Source: an uncultured Dehalococcoidia bacterium
Lineage (GTDB): Bacteria > Chloroflexota > Dehalococcoidia > Tepidiformales > Tepidiformaceae
Length of the DNA stretch: 7,416 nucleotides
NCBI GenBank assembly: GCA_937954195.1
Contig: CALFYR010000702.1
Span: 1-7,416, forward strand
Direction of reading: 5' to 3'
Under the pieces are notes generated by a model that had not been told where the DNA came from, searched no databases, and worked only from the letters and a program-made list of their open reading frames with translations. A program made the position numbers and the translations under genes. Of the stretch, positions 6,137 to 7,416 are shown piece by piece (the first letter of the stretch is position 1; each line of letters opens with the position of its first letter).

Positions 6137-7339
6137 ATGACCTCGACCCAAACGCGCGCCGACTTCACCGAAATGCACAACCGCATGCAGTGGTACGTGG
6201 ACGAAGAGATACTTTCGAGCTGCGAGACCGTGGTGCTGCGGGGGACGGACGTGGTGGACCACCAGCGGTTCGGGTACATGGACCTGGAGACGAAGGCGCC
6301 GCTGCGGGAGGATGCGATCTACCGGATGTTCTCGAGCACGAAGCTCGTGACGAGCGTGGCGGCGATGACGCTGTACGAAGAGGGGAAGTTCCACCCGGAC
6401 GACCCCGTTTCGCGGTTCCTGCCGAAATTCGCCGATGTGAAGGTGCTGAAGGCGGGTGCGACATCCGCCAGCGAGGTGGAGCCGCTCGCTTCGCCGATGC
6501 TCATCAAGCACGCGATGAGCCACAGCGCGGGCCTTTCGTACGGGTTCATCGAGCCGATGTCGGTGGTGGACCAGGCGTATGTCGCCGCGGGCCTGAACGG
6601 GGTGGCGGTCAACAGCATCACGCTGGAGCAGCTGTGCGACCTGCTGACGACGGTGCCGCTGGCGTACCAGCCGGGCACGAGCTGGCGCTACAGCTTCGGC
6701 ACGGACGTGACGGCGCGGATCATCGAGGTGATCTCCGGGAAGCGATTCGATGAGTTCCTGAAGGAACGGATCTTCGAACCGCTCGGCATGGTGGATACGG
6801 ACTTTCACGTGCCGCCGGAGAAGATCGACCGGTTGGTCACGATGTACGCGCCGAAGGAGATGCTGCAGCCGATGAAGGGCGGCCTGAACAAGGCCGATGA
6901 CCCGGCGACGGGCGGCTGGAGCCAGCCGAAGCCGATGCTCTCGGGCGGTGGCGGCCTGGTATCGACGGTGAGCGACTACCTGTCGTTCCTGCAGATGATC
7001 GTGAACGGGGGCGAATGGAAGGGCGCGCGCATTCTGAAGCCGGAGACGCTGCAGCTGATGCGGACGAACGTGCTCGCCCCCGGCGTCGGCGTGCAGTTCC
7101 CGATGTGGGCGATGGAGGGCACGGTGTTCGGGCTCGGGTTCGCGCTGAAGGAGAACCCGGGCGCGGACGAGCATCCTTCGGCGAAGGGCGAGTACCACTG
7201 GGGCGGCATGGCGGGCACGCACAGCTGGATGGCGCCGGGCCCGGACATCACCGGGTTCTGCCTGACGAACCGGATGCCGGGTTTCTGGCACCCGTTCAGC
7301 CACGACTTCAAGCGGATGGTGTACGAGCAGCTGGGGTAG
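6137..7339 (+). CDS. Serine hydrolase, class C beta-lactamase/EstB-like family
   Basis: This is a 400-residue penicillin-recognising-fold serine hydrolase (beta-lactamase family, PF00144 type), a group containing esterases, D-aminopeptidases and class C beta-lactamases. The nucleophile motif SSTK is at 66-69 (Ser66, Lys69), preceded by the usual IYRMF. MSHSAGLSYG (127-136) is the family's H-[ST]-AGL block. The second catalytic motif is Tyr185 in RYSFGTD, a Y-S-x form lacking the Asn of true Y-A-N beta-lactamases. GGGGLVSTVSDYLSF (270-284) is another conserved block, and HWGG (354-357) serves as the H-x-G third motif in place of K-T-G. The motif set favours an EstB-like esterase or peptidase over a beta-lactamase, but the substrate is unknown. 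No signal peptide or membrane segment is seen, so it is probably cytoplasmic. The ATG at 6137 follows a promoter and AAGG; the frame extends upstream to 5819, but that part is antisense to the antiporter. It is divergent from the antiporter unit. Confidence 0.94.
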   Translation: MTSTQTRADFTEMHNRMQWYVDEEILSSCETVVLRGTDVVDHQRFGYMDLETKAPLREDAIYRMFSSTKLVTSVAAMTLYEEGKFHPDDPVSRFLPKFADVKVLKAGATSASEVEPLASPMLIKHAMSHSAGLSYGFIEPMSVVDQAYVAAGLNGVAVNSITLEQLCDLLTTVPLAYQPGTSWRYSFGTDVTARIIEVISGKRFDEFLKERIFEPLGMVDTDFHVPPEKIDRLVTMYAPKEMLQPMKGGLNKADDPATGGWSQPKPMLSGGGGLVSTVSDYLSFLQMIVNGGEWKGARILKPETLQLMRTNVLAPGVGVQFPMWAMEGTVFGLGFALKENPGADEHPSAKGEYHWGGMAGTHSWMAPGPDITGFCLTNRMPGFWHPFSHDFKRMVYEQLG

Positions 7340-7416
7340 GAATTTCGCCGGAACCAAACCCGGGATGGCTTCCGCCGCCGTCGGTGGCACCTTCGTGATG
7401 CCGGCGCTTGCTCACG
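7340..7416. other. Unassigned sequence at the right edge
   Basis: The last 77 bases follow the hydrolase stop. GCCGCC (7374-7379) and GGTGGC (7383-7388) can form a 6-bp stem with one G-U pair and a 3-nt loop, but no T-run follows, so a terminator is only a weak possibility. An ATG at 7365 opens a frame (MASAAVGGTFVMPALAH) to the window edge without a Shine-Dalgarno. It could begin a new gene but is too short to call. Confidence 0.3.

Noticed and set aside
6128..7390. 420-codon minus-strand open frame
   Set aside because: It covers the serine hydrolase on the opposite strand and encodes an Arg/His/Leu-rich product without recognisable motifs.

Overview
The window is GC-rich bacterial chromosome with tightly packed genes. 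Third codon positions are strongly G/C-biased, and this bias opens long false ORFs antisense to nearly every gene. No mobile element, CRISPR array, tRNA or rRNA is visible. The organism cannot be named from this sequence. A high-GC lineage such as Chloroflexota or Actinomycetota would fit, but that is a guess.

Layout from left to right: (i) the last 17 codons of an unidentified plus-strand gene; (ii) a short convergent gap with four near-identical heptamers; (iii) a minus-strand ABC-F ATPase; (iv) a minus-strand gene for an exported protein of unknown function with its own recognisable promoter; (v) a minus-strand pair, a YbaL/KefB-like cation/proton antiporter followed 10 nt later by a tandem-domain universal stress protein (UspA family), very probably one transcription unit; (vi) a divergent intergenic region of about 145 bp; (vii) a plus-strand serine hydrolase of the class C beta-lactamase/EstB family; (viii) 77 bp of unassigned sequence.

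The antiporter and stress protein form the clearest functional unit. The antiporter carries a C-terminal RCK/TrkA-N nucleotide-binding domain and the stress protein keeps one nucleotide-binding motif, which suggests cation or pH homeostasis tuned by nucleotide or redox state. The ABC-F protein is a ribosome-associated ATPase, the exported protein is an orphan, and the hydrolase is probably cytoplasmic. I see no evidence that these three work with the antiporter unit.

The most interesting signals are small. The antiporter has a strong Shine-Dalgarno sequence placed for a CTG start rather than its only standard start codon. The exported-protein and hydrolase genes share the nonamer TAGAATCCG at exactly the same distance from their start codons. 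A perfect 7-bp inverted repeat abuts one of those promoters. I did not find a convincing new multi-gene system.
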